A DNA stretch of 64,000 nucleotides from Methylobacterium durans (GTDB taxonomy: Bacteria > Pseudomonadota > Alphaproteobacteria > Rhizobiales > Beijerinckiaceae): positions 3,121,001 to 3,185,000 of the forward strand of contig NZ_CP029550.1 in the NCBI RefSeq assembly GCF_003173715.1, in the 5' to 3' direction. How positions within the stretch are numbered: position 1 is the stretch's first letter; the number at the start of each line of letters is the position of its first letter. Made by a program: the position numbers and the translations under genes. Below are positions 7,604 through 16,744 of this stretch, one piece after another. A model generated the notes under the pieces. The model was given only the letters and a program-made list of their open reading frames with translations. It searched no databases and was not told where the DNA came from.

Positions 7604-8755
7604 ATGGCTGTTATCACGGGCACGAATGCTTCTGAGGTCCTCACCGGTACCCAGTTCGCCGATCAGATCGACGCCAAGGGCGGCAACGACACGGTCAATG
7701 GCGGCGCCGGCAACGACGTCATCAAGGGTGGCGCCGGCAACGACGTGCTGAACGGCGGCGCCGGGAACGACACCATCCGCGGCGAAGGCGGCAACGACAC
7801 GATCAACGGCGACGCCGGCAATGACACGCTCTACGGCGGGGCGGGCAAGGACACCATCCACGGCGGCGCCGGCAACGACGTCATCCGCGGCGGTGACGGC
7901 AACGACAGCCTGCACGGCCAGGCCGGCGACGACGTCGTCTACGGCGGCAAGGGCGACGACCTGATCGGCGGCGGACCCGGAAACGACAAGCTCTACGGCG
8001 GGGACGGCAACGACACGATCAACGGCGGGCCCGGCAACGACAAGATGTACGGCGGTGACGGCAACGACAAGCTCAACGGCGGTGACGGCAACGACGAAAT
8101 GCACGGCGGCAAGGGCAACGACGTCCTCGACGGCGGCAATGGCAACGACAAGATGTACGGCGGTGACGGCAACGACACCCTCACCGGCGGCAAGGGCGAC
8201 GATTACCTCGACGGCGGCGCCGGCAACGACAAGCTCTACGGCGGCGACGGCAACGACGAGATCCACGGCGGAAAGGGCAACGACTACATCGACGGCGGCG
8301 CCGGCAATGACAAGCTGTTCGGCGGTGACGGCAACGACACCATCTACGGCGGCGCCGGGAACGACGTCATCCAGGGCAACGGCGGAAGCGACCACCTCTA
8401 CGGCGGCGCGGGCAACGACACCGTCAAGGGCGGGTCGGGCAACGACGTCATCTCGGGTGGCTCGGGCGCCGATCACCTCTACGGCGGTGGCGGGTCGGAC
8501 ACCTACTACTTCGGCAAGACCGATGCCGGGGACGCCCACCAGGGCAAGGCCGACACGATCCACGACTTCTCGTCCAACGACACGATCAAGATGGAAGGCC
8601 ATTACGACTACGCCGCCGGCGGGAACGCGGCGGTGGGCCAGTACAGCGTGACGGGCAGCGGCTCCGAGTGGACCGTGTCCTTCCACGGGGCCGACGGGTA
8701 CCACGACATCCACGTCGATGGTGCGGATCCGACCGGGCACATCGCCTTCGTCTGA
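7604..8755 (+). CDS. RTX-type calcium-binding protein, probably secreted by a type I system
   Basis: The 383-residue product begins [16 protein letters not shown] and is almost entirely GGxGxDxxx nonapeptides: about 31 consecutive copies between residues 24 and 305 that would form a Ca2+-loaded beta roll. The last 75 residues ([20 protein letters not shown] and beyond) match the usual RTX tail with a hydrophobic C-terminus (GHIAFV), the place of the uncleaved type I secretion signal. There is no enzymatic domain and no N-terminal signal peptide. ATG 7604 follows GAAGGAAACATACC, so it is preferred over TTG 7574. No type I exporter genes are adjacent. A surface or matrix role is plausible but unproven. 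Confidence 0.85.
   Translation: MAVITGTNASEVLTGTQFADQIDAKGGNDTVNGGAGNDVIKGGAGNDVLNGGAGNDTIRGEGGNDTINGDAGNDTLYGGAGKDTIHGGAGNDVIRGGDGNDSLHGQAGDDVVYGGKGDDLIGGGPGNDKLYGGDGNDTINGGPGNDKMYGGDGNDKLNGGDGNDEMHGGKGNDVLDGGNGNDKMYGGDGNDTLTGGKGDDYLDGGAGNDKLYGGDGNDEIHGGKGNDYIDGGAGNDKLFGGDGNDTIYGGAGNDVIQGNGGSDHLYGGAGNDTVKGGSGNDVISGGSGADHLYGGGGSDTYYFGKTDAGDAHQGKADTIHDFSSNDTIKMEGHYDYAAGGNAAVGQYSVTGSGSEWTVSFHGADGYHDIHVDGADPTGHIAFV
7675..8511 (+). repeat. 27-bp tandem coding repeats (RTX nonapeptides)
   Basis: About 31 degenerate 27-bp units with core GGCAACGAC encode the RTX nonapeptides. The units are well conserved at the DNA level (recurrent GGCGGTGACGGCAACGACA), which favours repeat-number change by slippage or recombination. 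The complementary strand also stays open through the repeats, an artefact of their period and composition. Confidence 0.85.
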
Positions 8756-8782
8756 TCGCTGCGGCTCGAACCGAGAGGAGGG

Positions 8783-8810
8783 GCTCGCCGGGGAAACCCG
8801 GCGGGCCTTT
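8783..8810 (+). terminator. Probable intrinsic terminator of the RTX gene
   Basis: A stem CGCCGGG / CCCGGCG with GAAA loop lies 30 bases after the RTX stop codon and is followed by GGCCTTTCG, a short T-run. It fits a rho-independent terminator on the plus strand, with a weaker U-tract than the ideal. Confidence 0.6.
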
Positions 8811-8882
8811 CGCCGTCCCGGGTGGGCAGGGCGCGCCCCGGCCCGGTTGCGGCCGGCGGACGGCGTGATTAGGCTCCGGCCG

Positions 8883-9251
8883 ATGCGGCTCCTTCGCGCC
8901 CTGGCCCACCTCCTTCTCGCGCTCGCGCTGACGACGGCCTCCGTGGCTCAGGCGCGGGTCGTCAGCGTCGTGCCGGGCGCGACGCAGGAACGCCCGGACC
9001 ACCATCACGCCGCGACGGGCGAGGCCGCACAGGCCGCCCACCATCACGGCGGCCCGGCGAGCCGGAGCCCGGTGCACACGCGGGACGGCTGCCAGACGGC
9101 GTGCTGCTTCGCGGCCGCGCAGCTGCCGGCGCGCGCGCCGGAGGCCGGTGCCGCCGTCCGCTTCCGCGCCGTCCGCTACGTCGACGCCGCACATCCCGTG
9201 TCGGGCCGGGCCGACGCGCCCGATCCTGGAATCCCGAAGCCAGCGGCCTGA
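8883..9251 (+). CDS. Hypothetical exported His/Cys-containing protein
   Basis: 122 residues from ATG 8883 with a clear signal peptide (MRLLRALAHLLLALALTTAS, cleavage near AQA). The mature part holds His clusters (DHHHAA, AHHHGG) and a cysteine motif GCQTACCF. These features suggest periplasmic metal binding, and the next gene encodes a DUF305 protein, a family often found with copper handling. No family could be assigned. Between it and the DUF305 gene lies a GC hairpin (CCCGCTC / GAGCGGG around 9278-9296). Confidence 0.6.
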   Translation: MRLLRALAHLLLALALTTASVAQARVVSVVPGATQERPDHHHAATGEAAQAAHHHGGPASRSPVHTRDGCQTACCFAAAQLPARAPEAGAAVRFRAVRYVDAAHPVSGRADAPDPGIPKPAA

Positions 9252-9324
9252 ACGCCGGCTGCGACGCAGCCGCGCAGCCCGCTCACGCGAGCGGGGCCGC
9301 ACTTCGCCATTTCAGGAGAGAACC

Positions 9325-9984
9325 ATGCACCCCATCCCGGGCCGTCGCCTCGCGACGCGTATCGTCACGTCCCCATGCCTTCTCGTTCCGGCCCTTGCGG
9401 CCGGATTGAGCCTCATCCCGCTCCGCGACGCCTCGGCCCGGCACGGCGGCCATCGCGGCCACCCGGAGCACGCCGCGACGGTGCCGCAGGCCAAGCCGGC
9501 CTCGGCCAGACAGGTCTCCACCAAGACGGCTCCGGCCGGAGGGCGCCGGTCGGGCGCCGCGCACCACGGCGCGCACGGCGCCTCCGCCTCGGACGGGCCG
9601 GCGGTGTCCGAGTTCAAGGCCGCCCATGCCGGCATGATGCGCGGCATGGCCCTGCCGTACACGGGCGACCCGGATGCGGATTTCCGCATCCAGATGATCC
9701 CGCATCACCAGGGCGCCATCGACATGGCGCGCGTCGCGATGCGCCATGCCAAGGACCCCTGGACGCGCCAGCTCGCCGAGGCGGTGATCGTGGAGCAGCA
9801 GCGCGAGATCGCCGAGATGCAGGCCTGGCTTGCCCGGCGCGGCGCCCCGGTGCCGCAGGGCGGGCAGCCGACCCACATCGTGGGGGCCGATTCCTACCGG
9901 AGCGTCGCGGAGGAGCCCGGGACACGGGACGAGGCGCGCGGGCAATCCTGGGCCCCGGGCGGGGGCGTGCCTGCCTCGCGCTAG
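9325..9984 (+). CDS. DUF305 domain protein (exported, ferritin-like fold)
   Basis: 219 residues from ATG 9325, preceded by AGGAGAG. A long N-terminal signal (to about LRDASA) and a low-complexity His/Ala linker (HGGHRGHPEHA, AAHHGAHGA) precede the DUF305 domain (about residues 100-190). The hallmark MIPHHQGAIDMARVA, a second motif around MAKDP-like AKDPWTRQLAEAVI, and QQREIAEMQAWL are all present. DUF305 proteins are periplasmic helical bundles, often beside copper-resistance genes; the His pair in MIPHHQGA is the usual putative metal site. The cleaved protein ends in a polar tail. Function is not established for the family. Confidence 0.85.
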   Translation: MHPIPGRRLATRIVTSPCLLVPALAAGLSLIPLRDASARHGGHRGHPEHAATVPQAKPASARQVSTKTAPAGGRRSGAAHHGAHGASASDGPAVSEFKAAHAGMMRGMALPYTGDPDADFRIQMIPHHQGAIDMARVAMRHAKDPWTRQLAEAVIVEQQREIAEMQAWLARRGAPVPQGGQPTHIVGADSYRSVAEEPGTRDEARGQSWAPGGGVPASR

Positions 9985-10102
9985 TGGGCAAGATCCGACG
10001 CGGGGTCCCCATACGGACGATGCGCTGCCGGTGGACGGCGGCCAATGCACATCGGAATGCGCTGGGATCGGCAGGCAGGGTTCTGCCTGATAGGCTCGGG
10101 GC

Positions 10103-11164
10103 ATGAAGCATCTGCACGCACACCTGTGGCCGGGCGTACCGCTGGCCCTGGTGTCTGCCGTCCTGTTCGGGGCTTCGGCTCCCTTCGCCAAACTGCTGCT
10201 CGGCGCGATGCCGCCGCAACTCCTCGCCGGGCTGCTCTACCTCGGTGCGGGCCTCGGACTGGCAGCCGTACATGGCGGTCGGGCCGCTCTCCGCATCCCA
10301 GCCCCGGAGGCCCCTCTTCGCCGCCACGATCTGCCGTGGCTGGCGGCGGTGGTGCTCTTCGGCGGCTTGGTCGGGCCGCTTCTGCTCATGCTGGGGCTGT
10401 CGCGCACCTCCGCCGCCTCCGGGTCGCTGCTGCTCAACCTCGAAGGGCTGGCGACGATGCTCATCGCCTGGGTGGTGCTTCGCGAGAACGTCGACCGGCG
10501 ACTGCTCCTCGGCGCGTTCGCCATCCTCGTAGGCGCGGCCGTGCTGTCGTGGCATGGAGGGGGCGTGCGCCTCGATGCGGGCGCAGCCCTGATCGCCGCC
10601 GCCTGTCTGGCCTGGGGCATCGACAACAACCTGACGCGCAAGCTGTCCTCGGCCGACCCGGTGGTCACAGCCACGATCAAGGGGTTGGCGGCGGGCAGCG
10701 TCAACGTCGCCCTGGCCCTGCTGCTGGGCGCGGCCGTGCCGCCTGCGGCGACGATCGGGGCGGCGGCCGTGGTCGGCTTCCTCGGGGTCGGGGTGAGCCT
10801 CGTCCTGTTCATGCTGGCGCTGCGCCACCTCGGCGCGGCACGCACCGGGGCCTATTTCTCACTCGCGCCGTTCATCGGCGCGGTGATCGCCGTCGCGCTC
10901 CTGCGCGAGCCGGTGACGATGCAGCTTGTCGTGGCCGGTCTGCTGATGGGGCTGGGCCTGTGGCTGCATCTCGCGGAGCGGCACGAGCATGAGCACGTCC
11001 ACGAGGTCATGGAGCACGAGCACGTCCATGTGCATGACGAGCACCATCGACATCATCACGACGGGCCGGTGACGGAGCCGCATTCGCACCGTCACCGGCA
11101 CGAGCCGCTGAGGCACACCCACCCGCACTACCCCGACCTGCACCACCAGCACGGTCACACCTGA
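10103..11164 (+). CDS. EamA/DMT-family transporter with His-rich C-terminal tail
   Basis: The 353-residue protein shows ten hydrophobic segments in two EamA repeats (first repeat from LALVSAVLFGASAPFAKLLL, second from ALIAAACLAWGIDNNLTRKL), the drug/metabolite transporter architecture. After the last helix a tail of about 60 residues is very rich in His (EHEHVHEV, HVHDEHHRHHHD, HSHRHRHE). Such tails usually bind Zn, Co or Ni, so a metal-linked transport role is possible, but standard EamA substrates are metabolites. A 7-bp hairpin (CAGGCAG / CTGCCTG, 10072-10089) lies just ahead of the start codon. Confidence 0.8.
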   Translation: MKHLHAHLWPGVPLALVSAVLFGASAPFAKLLLGAMPPQLLAGLLYLGAGLGLAAVHGGRAALRIPAPEAPLRRHDLPWLAAVVLFGGLVGPLLLMLGLSRTSAASGSLLLNLEGLATMLIAWVVLRENVDRRLLLGAFAILVGAAVLSWHGGGVRLDAGAALIAAACLAWGIDNNLTRKLSSADPVVTATIKGLAAGSVNVALALLLGAAVPPAATIGAAAVVGFLGVGVSLVLFMLALRHLGAARTGAYFSLAPFIGAVIAVALLREPVTMQLVVAGLLMGLGLWLHLAERHEHEHVHEVMEHEHVHVHDEHHRHHHDGPVTEPHSHRHRHEPLRHTHPHYPDLHHQHGHT

Positions 11165-11257
11165 AGGCTCGGCCGTTCTGTTCGGAATGGCTGCAACAGT
11201 TCGGGAGCGGTTCCTCGCCACCGGGTACCAAGCGTCAGGTTTCGACCACTCGGCCGG

Positions 11258-12790
11258 TCAGAACGCGTTCCGGTAGGCGCGGGGCGAGATGACCGTCTGG
11301 ACGATGATCTGCATGTCGAACCAGATCGACCAATTGTCGATGTAGTGGAGGTCGTGCGCGACGCGCCGCTCCATGTCGAGGTCGGTCAGCGTCTCGCCGC
11401 GCAGGCCGTTGACCTGCGCCCAGCCCGTGATGCCGGGCTTCACGTTGTGGCGCCGCGCGTAGAGCGCGATCCGCCGCTCGAAGCTGCGGTCGTGCGCGAG
11501 GGCGTGCGGGCGGGGCCCGACGAGGGACATTTCGCCCAGCACCACGTTGAAGAGCTGAGGCAATTCGTCGATGTTCGAGCGGCGCAGCACGGCGCCGACG
11601 CGGGTGATACGGGAATCGTTGCGCGACGCCTGCCGGAACCGTGCATTCTCCTCCACCTTCATGCTGCGGAACTTGAAGACGTCGAAGGGCTGCTGGTTGA
11701 AGCCGTAGCGGCGCTGGCGGAAGAAGACCGGACCGGGGCTGTCGAGCTTGATCAGCACCGCGACCGCCGCCATCAGGGGCGCCAGCAGCACGAGGGCGGT
11801 CAGCGACAGAGCGAGGTCGAAGGCGCGCTTCAGCAGCACCTCGCCGACATTGAGCGGGCGCCGCCCGATATTGATCCCCGAGAGCCGGCCGACGCGGGCG
11901 ATCTCGAGGTCGGGGAAGCGGTCGAGCACCGAGCCGGGCCGCAGGTGCAGCGCCGCCGGCACCCGCAGGAAGGCGTCGATGCAGCGCTCCACCTCGGCGT
12001 TGTCGGCCCAGGGCACGAGGATGAAGACGTCGTCGGGCCGCAGGAAGCGCACCACCGAGACGGCGAGGTCGAGATCCTCCGAGAGCTGGGCCTGCCGCCC
12101 GGCCTCGTCCGCGTGCGGATCGACCCGGCGCAGGTAGCTCGTGCCGATCACGCGCAGGCCCAGCGCCTCCGCGTCGTTGCTGGCGTAGAACCGGGCAATG
12201 TCCTCCTCGAAGCCGACGAGGTGCACCCGGCTCACAGAGGCCGAGGCCGGGGTGATGCCCCGGCGCACCAGGGCGATCATCATGGCCCGCACGCTCAGCA
12301 TCGCCGGCAGGCCGAGCACGAACAGGGTGACGGCGACGACGCGGGAGAAGTCGGTGGTGGTCTTGGTGGCGAAGCCGAACACCAGCACGACCGACCACGC
12401 GACGAGCCAGAGCGTCGCGGCGCGGCGCAGGTGCGGGCGCCGCGCCAGCGAGGTCTCGATGCTGTATTCCTCGCGCACGAGGTTGGTGAGCAGGACGATG
12501 AGGGCGACGAGGCCCGCGATGCGCAGGCTGCGGATCTCGGAGCCCGGAATTAGCGTGCCCGCCTGGGCGTAATAGTAGGTGGCCTCGATCGCGAGGGCGA
12601 GGCCGCAGATCGTGAGGACGTCGGCGACCGCGACGGTGGCCGAGATGCCGAGGCGGAAGGCGGCCCGGCTCCGCTTGGGCAAGAGAGCCGCCCAGACGTT
12701 CCGGCGCCGTCCGCCGGGCGAGCGGATGCTCTGATACGTCTCGGGAAGGCGATCCTGAAACATCGGGCGCACTGTTCCGTCCTGAGCCAC
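11258..12790 (-). CDS. Exopolysaccharide polyprenyl glycosylphosphotransferase (WcaJ/ExoY type)
   Basis: 510 residues. The N-terminal half has four or five transmembrane segments and a CoA-binding-like region (VHLVGFEEDIARF). The C-terminal catalytic domain belongs to the bacterial sugar transferase family: KFRSMKVEEN, RITRVGAVLRRSNIDELPQ, MSLVGPRPH and GITGWAQVNGLRG. It would transfer a sugar-1-phosphate (often glucose or galactose) to undecaprenyl phosphate at the inner membrane to start exopolysaccharide repeat synthesis. It stands alone here, convergent with the EamA gene, with no polymerase or flippase genes nearby. Confidence 0.88.
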   Translation of the reverse strand: MAQDGTVRPMFQDRLPETYQSIRSPGGRRRNVWAALLPKRSRAAFRLGISATVAVADVLTICGLALAIEATYYYAQAGTLIPGSEIRSLRIAGLVALIVLLTNLVREEYSIETSLARRPHLRRAATLWLVAWSVVLVFGFATKTTTDFSRVVAVTLFVLGLPAMLSVRAMMIALVRRGITPASASVSRVHLVGFEEDIARFYASNDAEALGLRVIGTSYLRRVDPHADEAGRQAQLSEDLDLAVSVVRFLRPDDVFILVPWADNAEVERCIDAFLRVPAALHLRPGSVLDRFPDLEIARVGRLSGINIGRRPLNVGEVLLKRAFDLALSLTALVLLAPLMAAVAVLIKLDSPGPVFFRQRRYGFNQQPFDVFKFRSMKVEENARFRQASRNDSRITRVGAVLRRSNIDELPQLFNVVLGEMSLVGPRPHALAHDRSFERRIALYARRHNVKPGITGWAQVNGLRGETLTDLDMERRVAHDLHYIDNWSIWFDMQIIVQTVISPRAYRNAF

Positions 12791-12987
12791 GCTCTGTCCC
12801 GGACCGATACGGATCTCCGCTCAGTCCGGTTTCGCGAGGAGATCCGAGCAACGTTCGGACCTCGCGCCATCCCGGCGGCATCGATTGCGCCCAACTCTTT
12901 ATCGCTCTTACGGGTTGCGCGCCCGCCGCGCAATGCACACGCGGGCGCGGCCCCGTCCCCCGTGACCCGGCTCGGATGCGGGCCCGC

Positions 12988-13323
12988 TCAGGCGGCGTCG
13001 GCCTTGCCGGGGCGGGCGACCGTCTGGATCGTCTCGAAGCCCTCGAATTGCGGGTGCCCGAGATAGAGCGGCTTCGTCGTCGGGACCCGGCTGTGCGCCT
13101 TGCGGAACTGCTCCGAGCGCGTCCAGGCCTCGAAATCGGCCCGCGAGCGCCAGATCGTGTGCGAGGCGTAGAGGACATGGTCCTCGTGCTCGGGCCCGCG
13201 CAGGAGCTGGAACTCGACGAAGCCCGCCATCTCGCCGAGGTGGCTGTCGCGCCCGAGCCAGACCTGCTCGAATTCCTGCGTCGCGTCCTTGACCACCTTG
13301 AAGCGGTTCATGGCGATGAACAT
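12988..13323 (-). CDS. Antibiotic biosynthesis monooxygenase-fold protein, IsdG/HmoA-type haem monooxygenase
   Basis: The 111-residue product has the dimeric alpha/beta-barrel (ABM) layout: strand MFIAMNRFKV, central GFVEFQLLRG, LYASHTIWRS, then FEAWTRSEQFRKAHS. The IsdG-type catalytic triad can be placed as Asn6, Trp67 and His77, at the same spacing as in staphylococcal IsdG, which supports haem degradation with iron release rather than an antibiotic role. It is monocistronic. Activity is inferred from residues only. Confidence 0.78.
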   Translation of the reverse strand: MFIAMNRFKVVKDATQEFEQVWLGRDSHLGEMAGFVEFQLLRGPEHEDHVLYASHTIWRSRADFEAWTRSEQFRKAHSRVPTTKPLYLGHPQFEGFETIQTVARPGKADAA

Positions 13324-13773
13324 GCGAAGGTCTCCTGTCGTCTGCGCGTCTCGTTGCCGGCGTCATGGGGCCGCGGGCTCCGGCCGCCGGGTGGCCGGAC
13401 CCTATCCTCTGTCCGGGATCTCGCGAAGTCCGACGCATCGCCGCGACTGCGTGAATTCCGCATCACTCATGCGGCTCAGCAGTTCTCGCACCTGAAAAGG
13501 CTTGGCCGTGCCGGGCCCCGACTTGCATTCGGACCGGGCTTCGTGGTCAAGTTGTTGCGGGGGCAACCTTCGTGCGAGCCGTGATCCGCCGTGACCGTCA
13601 CGTGTCCGTGATCAGGACGGGCCGGCGAGCGCCGAGAGTGAACCGTCGCCGGTTTCTCGCGGCCGCCGCGATTCCGCGGACTCGGGTCCGGGAAGGCCAC
13701 CCCAAGATTCGAGCGCGTCCCGCCGGCGGTCCGGCGGCGGGCGGGCGATCAGGAAGAAGGACCGCGTTGAACG
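13324..13773. other. Intergenic region between the haem monooxygenase-like and XRE genes
   Basis: A 450-base divergent spacer with no convincing gene. It holds promoters for both flanking genes, and AGGAAGAAGG (13750-13759) could be the ribosome site for the XRE gene. A short palindrome GCCGCGGGC region (about 13366) and GTGACCGTCACG (about 13590-13601) were noted; the latter is a perfect inverted repeat of 10 bases (GTGACGGTCAC on the other strand) that could be an operator. No RNA gene recognised. Confidence 0.4.
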
Positions 13774-14178
13774 ATGATGCCTAAGCAGACCACCGACGTG
13801 GACCGGCTTGTCGGTCTCCGCATCACGGCGTTGCGCAAGGCCCGCGGCATGAGCCAGACGGCGCTGGGCACCGCGGTGGGCGTGACCTTCCAGCAGGTCC
13901 AGAAATACGAGAAGGGCCAGAACCGCGTCGGTGCGGGCCGCCTGCGCGAGATCGCCCGCCTGCTGGAGGTGCCGGTCTCCGCCTTCTTCGAGGAAAGCGA
14001 TGCCGCCGGCCGGCCCCAGGAGGACGTGTTCGGCTTCCTGAGCGCCCACGGCGCGATCGAGGTGCTGCGCGCCTACGCCGCGATCCAGGACGATCAGCTG
14101 CGCCGCGACATCCTCGCCATCGTCCGCACGGCCTCCCGCCTCGGCCAGGGCACGCCGCCCGTCGACGGCACGGCCTGA
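13774..14178 (+). CDS. XRE-family helix-turn-helix transcriptional regulator
   Basis: 134 residues. The N-terminal HTH (residues 12-68) is canonical: RITALRKARGMSQTALGTAV, then TFQQVQKYEKGQNRVGAGRLREIARLL. The C-terminal part (HGAIEVLRAYAAIQDDQLRRDILAIVR) resembles the dimerisation helix of the small alphaproteobacterial regulators related to PraR and SinR-like proteins. ATG 13774 is immediately followed by another ATG at 13777; either could serve. Targets unknown; it sits beside, not within, the cobalamin genes. Confidence 0.82.
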   Translation: MMPKQTTDVDRLVGLRITALRKARGMSQTALGTAVGVTFQQVQKYEKGQNRVGAGRLREIARLLEVPVSAFFEESDAAGRPQEDVFGFLSAHGAIEVLRAYAAIQDDQLRRDILAIVRTASRLGQGTPPVDGTA

Positions 14179-14211
14179 GCCGTCCGCCCGGACGCGACCA
14201 GCGAGGTCGCG

Positions 14212-14237
14212 GCCCTCACCCGATCGGGGGAGAGGGC
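14212..14237. repeat. Fragment of the composite palindromic repeat at the cobB 3' end
   Basis: CCCTCACCCGATCGGGGGAG followed by AGGGCG corresponds to one outer arm of the longer repeat seen at 18.7, 24.3 and 55.9 kb. On the minus strand it encodes the last residues of CobB (APSPPIG) and provides its TGA stop in the CGGGTGAGGG segment. Confidence 0.6.
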
Positions 14238-15556
14238 GCCTCGCGGCTCCCGATCAGGTGGAAGAAGCTGCCGGTGACGTGGCCGAGCCGGTGCCCGGCC
14301 AAGCCGAGCGGCCTGCCCTCGGCGTCGGTGACGTCGGCCAGCGCGATGCTCGCGTCGGGGGCCTCCGTCAGCTCGCTCGCGTAGTGGAACTCGTGGCCGA
14401 CGAGGCAGGTCCCGGCCGGTCCGAGGATCCCGTCCGCGCGCAGGCGCGCCACCCGGTAGCCGAGATGAAGCCGGCGCGCCCGGTAGGAGGTCGCGACCGG
14501 CAGGAGCCCCGCCATGGCGTGGGTCTCGCCGGCGGCGTCCTCCAGGCTCTCGCCCAGCACCATGTAGCCGCCGCACTCGCCGTGGACGGGCTTGCCCGTC
14601 GCGAACCGGCGCAGGCCGTCGCGGAAGCGCGTCGCCGCGGCGAGGCGGCCGGCGTGGAGCTCCGGGTAGCCGCCGGGCAGCCAGCAGGCGTCGCAGCGCT
14701 CCGGCGGCGCCTCGTCGGCGAGCGGCGAGAAGGGCACGATCTCGGCGCCCATCGCCCGCCAGCCCGCCGCCATGTGCGGGTAGAGGAAGGTGAAGGCCTC
14801 GTCCGAGGCGACGGCGACCCGCTGCCCCGGCGGGCGCGGCAGCGCGCCCGCGCGGCCGGACGGCCCGGCTCCGCCCGCGAGCGCGCGGATCGCCTCGAGG
14901 TCGAGCCCGGCTTCCGCGAGGTCGGCGAGACGGTCGAGCCGGGCGTCGAGATCCTGGGTCTCCCGCGCCTGGACGAGGCCGAGATGGCGCTCGGGCAGGA
15001 CGAGGCTCGCGTCGCGGGCGAGGGCGCCGAGCACCGGCATGCCGATCCGGGCGAGGCCCGCCTCGACGAGGCGGCGGTGGCGCGGGCTCGCGACCTTGTT
15101 CAGCACCACGCCCGCGACCCGCACCCGCGCGTCGTAGCGGGCGCAGCCGAGCGCCACCGCGGCGGCCGATTGCGCGGCGCCCGAGACGTCGAGGACGAGG
15201 AGGACGGGCCAGCCGTAGCGGGCGGCGATGTCGGCGTTGGCGCCGGTGCGGCCCTCGCCCGCCACGATCCCGTCGAACAGGCCCATCGAGCCCTCGGCGA
15301 TCACGAGGTCGGCGCCCGCCGTGGCGAGGTGCCCGACCGCGTCGAGGAGGCGATCCTCCATCGCGAAGCTGTCGAGGTTGAAGCTCGGATGGCCGGTCGC
15401 GGCCTGGTGGAAGGCCGGGTCGATGTAGTCCGGCCCGCATTTCGCGCCGCGCACCGCCACGCCGCGCCGGGCCAGCGCCCGCATCAGCGCGAGGGTGACC
15501 GTGGTCTTGCCCGAGCCCGAGCGCGGGGCCGCGACGAGGAGGCCGGGGGCGCTCAT
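14216..15556 (-). CDS. cobB: Cobyrinate a,c-diamide synthase CobB (hydrogenobyrinic acid a,c-diamide synthase)
   Basis: 446 residues. It amidates the a and c side chains of hydrogenobyrinic acid using glutamine and ATP, after the ring-modification steps. The N-terminal ATPase domain shows [15 protein letters not shown] and the [11 protein letters not shown] segment; the C-terminal class I amidotransferase domain shows the nucleophile in [11 protein letters not shown] and a late His in [10 protein letters not shown]. The start ATG 15556 overlaps the cobM stop by four bases. The last seven residues and the stop derive from a palindromic repeat fragment, so the C-terminus may differ from that of relatives. 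Confidence 0.92.
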   Translation of the reverse strand: MSAPGLLVAAPRSGSGKTTVTLALMRALARRGVAVRGAKCGPDYIDPAFHQAATGHPSFNLDSFAMEDRLLDAVGHLATAGADLVIAEGSMGLFDGIVAGEGRTGANADIAARYGWPVLLVLDVSGAAQSAAAVALGCARYDARVRVAGVVLNKVASPRHRRLVEAGLARIGMPVLGALARDASLVLPERHLGLVQARETQDLDARLDRLADLAEAGLDLEAIRALAGGAGPSGRAGALPRPPGQRVAVASDEAFTFLYPHMAAGWRAMGAEIVPFSPLADEAPPERCDACWLPGGYPELHAGRLAAATRFRDGLRRFATGKPVHGECGGYMVLGESLEDAAGETHAMAGLLPVATSYRARRLHLGYRVARLRADGILGPAGTCLVGHEFHYASELTEAPDASIALADVTDAEGRPLGLAGHRLGHVTGSFFHLIGSREAPSPPIG

Positions 15557-16329
15557 GCGGGCGGCCGGCCCGCGCCGGTCGGGCGGAAGCGGCGGTCGTA
15601 GTCGCTTGCGTAGAGGGCGCTCTCGCGGAAATCGCGCGCCGCGAGCGCCGGCCCGACGAGGATCAGGGCGGTGCGCTCCAGCCCCGCCTCGGCGACCGCC
15701 TGGGTGAGGGTGGCGAGGCGGCCGGTGATCACGCGCTCGTCGGGCCAGGTGGCGCGGAACACCACCGCGGCGGGGCAATCCGGCCCGTAGAAGGGGGTCA
15801 GCTCGGTGACGACCTGCTCGGTGACGTGGATCGAGAGGTGGAGCGCGAGCGTCGCCCCCGTCGCCGCGAAGGCCGCGAGCGTCTCGCGCTCCGGCATGGC
15901 GCTGGCGCGGCCTGAGGTCCGGGTCAGGACGACGGACTGCGCGAGGCCCGGCACCGTGAGTTCCCGCCGGAGCAGGGCGGCGGCGGCGGCGAAGGCGGGC
16001 ACGCCCGGCGTCACCGTGTAGGGGATGCCGGCCGCGTCGAGGCGGCGCGTCTGCTCGGCGAGCGCGCTCCAGATCGAGAGGTCGCCGGAATGCAGCCGGG
16101 CGACGTCCTGCCCGGCCGCGTGGGCGCGGGCGCACTCGGCGACGATGGCGTCGAGATCGAGGGGGGCGCTGTCGACGATGCGGGCGCCGGGCGGGCACCA
16201 GCGCAGGATTTCGGGCGCGACGAGCGAGCCCGCGTAGAGGCAGACGGGGCAGGCGGCGATGAGATCGCGCCCGCGCACCGTGATGAGGTCGGCGGCGCCG
16301 GGGCCGGCGCCGATGAAATGGACGGTCAT
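15553..16329 (-). CDS. cobM: Precorrin-4 C11-methyltransferase CobM
   Basis: 258 residues of the tetrapyrrole methylase superfamily. It methylates C11 of precorrin-4 with S-adenosylmethionine to give precorrin-5. Motifs: [20 protein letters not shown] at the N-terminus, [26 protein letters not shown] and [16 protein letters not shown] 16329 follows the cobE stop by 13 bases, and the 3' end overlaps cobB, placing it in the cobL-cobE-cobM-cobB run. Confidence 0.93.
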   Translation of the reverse strand: MTVHFIGAGPGAADLITVRGRDLIAACPVCLYAGSLVAPEILRWCPPGARIVDSAPLDLDAIVAECARAHAAGQDVARLHSGDLSIWSALAEQTRRLDAAGIPYTVTPGVPAFAAAAALLRRELTVPGLAQSVVLTRTSGRASAMPERETLAAFAATGATLALHLSIHVTEQVVTELTPFYGPDCPAAVVFRATWPDERVITGRLATLTQAVAEAGLERTALILVGPALAARDFRESALYASDYDRRFRPTGAGRPPA

Positions 16330-16342
16330 GTGAATCGGACGG

Positions 16343-16744
16343 TCATGCGGATGGGCTCGGGGCGGCGAGCGCGCAGGTGGCCCCGGCGCTGGCAATGCGA
16401 GGGAGAACGAGGCGGGAGGCGGGTCCCGCCGCCGCGAGCGCCGCGGCTTCCGCGAGCGAGCCGACGCCGCGCACGCGTTCGATGCGGGCCGAGCGCGTGA
16501 TCACCCGGGTATCCGCGGCCGCCAGGGCTTCCGGCGTCACCGGCGTCGGCGCGAGGGCGAAGGCGCGCGCCGCCTCGCGGAGGGCCGGCTCGCCCGCCCG
16601 GTCGTCGGCGGTGGCGATGGCGGCGAGGCGCGGTGCCTGCGCCCCGGACGCGTCGAGGGCGCGGCGCAGGAGGGCGACGATCTCGGCGGAATCCGTTCCG
16701 CGGCGAAAGCCGATGCCGGCGACGAGGGGAGGGGGCCCGCTCAC
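16343..16744 (-). CDS. cobE: Cobalamin biosynthesis protein CobE (CbiG C-terminal domain-like)
   Basis: 133 residues with the CobE/CbiG-C pattern: [40 protein letters not shown], and a C-terminal [17 protein letters not shown]. CobE is needed in the aerobic pathway, but its exact reaction is not settled. GTG at 16744 overlaps the cobL stop as GTGA, the same junction type used for cobJ and dnaE2 here, so it is preferred to ATG 16762. Co-transcribed with cobL and cobM. Confidence 0.85.
   Translation of the reverse strand: MSGPPPLVAGIGFRRGTDSAEIVALLRRALDASGAQAPRLAAIATADDRAGEPALREAARAFALAPTPVTPEALAAADTRVITRSARIERVRGVGSLAEAAALAAAGPASRLVLPRIASAGATCALAAPSPSA

Noticed and set aside
7675..8511. Possible CRISPR array because of regularly spaced repeats
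   Set aside because: The repeats are contiguous 27-bp coding units without unique spacers and translate into RTX nonapeptides. No cas gene is present.
7559..8740. 393-residue minus-strand frame of Val/Ala repeats opposite the RTX gene
   Set aside because: The 27-bp RTX repeats keep this frame open by periodicity. The plus-strand gene has a ribosome site, an RTX core and a type I tail.
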